From Xanthobacteraceae bacterium (GTDB lineage Bacteria; Pseudomonadota; Alphaproteobacteria; Rhizobiales; Xanthobacteraceae): 22,636 bases of DNA. Shown piece by piece: positions 22,255 to 22,636 of the stretch. The position numbers and the translations under genes are program-made. The DNA lies in NCBI GenBank assembly GCA_019746355.1, contig JAIESC010000194.1, positions 1 through 22,636 on the forward strand, in the 5' to 3' direction. The first letter of the stretch is position 1. Each line of letters opens with the position of its first letter. Under the pieces are notes generated by a model. That model was not told where the DNA came from. It saw nothing but the letters and a program-made list of their open reading frames with translations, and did not search any database.

Positions 22255-22636
22255 CCGCGCGGCATTGCCGGAGTGTTTATCCGGATTTCGTTGCGTTCGT
22301 TCTGGGCTATGCTTGCTGACGTAGTTTCGACCGCGGCATCGCAGATGTGAAGATCTCTTATGAAGCCGACACGGAAGGCGAAGGCCGAGTTGGCGGCGTT
22401 AGCGGAATGAAGCTGTAGCTAGGTTGAGCGACTCGAAACCCAGCAAATCGTCGTTCAACTTTTCTTGCTGGGGTTGGCTGGGGTCAATCCATCCAATGGG
22501 GTGATGGGGGGTGTGATGCGATCGCTGTTACTGAGTGGCTTCCTTCTCGTTTCGGGGATAGTGAGGTGGTCCCGGTTGTCTGAACAGATTTTCCGCTGCG
22601 ATAAGTGGAGTCTCTGCCGGGTTTAGGCTGCCAAGC
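22255..22636 (+). other. Probably non-coding tail with a decayed small frame
   Basis: No intact gene is supported in these last 382 bp, and base composition is less GC-rich than upstream. One frame is suggestive. From ATG at 22360 it reads MKPTRKAKAELAALAE, then two stops (TGA 22408-22410, TAG 22420-22422), then continues in the same frame with VERLETQQIVVQLFLLGLAG and a second hydrophobic segment to a TAG at 22624-22626. This may be a decayed coiled-coil plus membrane protein; a 36-codon open frame from ATG at 22516 is its last part. There is no evidence of expression. Confidence 0.4.

Noticed and set aside
1..22636. CRISPR arrays, tRNA or rRNA genes, insertion sequences, prophage
   Set aside because: I looked for regularly spaced repeats, cloverleaf-like sequences and transposase or integrase motifs and saw none; the repeats present are two-copy palindromes or one short direct duplication.

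Overview
This is high-GC DNA with dense coding on both strands. The gene set is typical of an alphaproteobacterium of the Hyphomicrobiales (Bradyrhizobium, Rhodopseudomonas or Pseudolabrys-like): tandem PAS_7 domains, a tripartite-tricarboxylate (Bug/TctC) receptor, Tat-exported amidohydrolases, GYD and OsmC proteins, and many small secreted or orphan proteins. The placement rests on family resemblance alone. I see no tRNA, rRNA, CRISPR array, transposase or phage gene.

Layout. 1-1064 (-) is a PilZ-PAS-PAS sensor cut by the window edge. 1322-3508 (+) is a SulP anion transporter with fused STAS and cyclic-nucleotide-binding domains, followed by a one-helix membrane protein. 3770-5627 (-) runs ferredoxin, exported NHL beta-propeller protein, small secreted protein; the last two are joined by an ATGA stop/start overlap. 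5806-9139 (+) holds three consecutive paralogous Tat-exported amidohydrolase-2 enzymes, closed by a 13-bp perfect stem-loop. 9298-12430 holds a membrane diguanylate cyclase, a convergent EamA transporter and a GST. 12432-13297 (+) has a start-less secreted-protein remnant and a cysteine-hairpin secreted protein. 13321-14915 (-) has OsmC, a small membrane protein and a SET-domain protein. 15014-16957 has a GNAT acetyltransferase, a broken barstar-like gene and a Bug receptor. 17161-19763 is mostly small conserved proteins of unknown function plus a GYD protein. 19892-22636 contains a degraded Bug receptor, two small proteins, a DUF5996 protein with an in-frame amber codon before its conserved C-terminus, and a decayed tail.

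How the genes relate. The most coherent unit is 3770-9139: a 2Fe-2S ferredoxin and a secreted propeller protein diverge from three periplasmic metal-dependent amidohydrolases, suggesting breakdown or decarboxylation of an unknown, perhaps aromatic, substrate. The Bug receptor at 15965 fits an organism that scavenges organic acids, but no TctAB partner is present. PilZ and GGDEF proteins suggest cyclic-di-GMP signalling, though they are 8 kb apart.

The second half shows gene decay (remnants at 12432, 15524, 19892 and 22075) and non-coding signals: a palindromic repeat present twice (14267 and 17639), a 29-nt element shared upstream of two small secreted-protein genes (18362 and 21164), and a FixK/FNR-type palindrome at 18420. 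I found no obvious multi-gene defence or biosynthetic system. The best candidates for something undescribed are the cysteine-tagged amidohydrolase trio, the six-cysteine hairpin protein, the bacterial SET protein and the shared upstream element.
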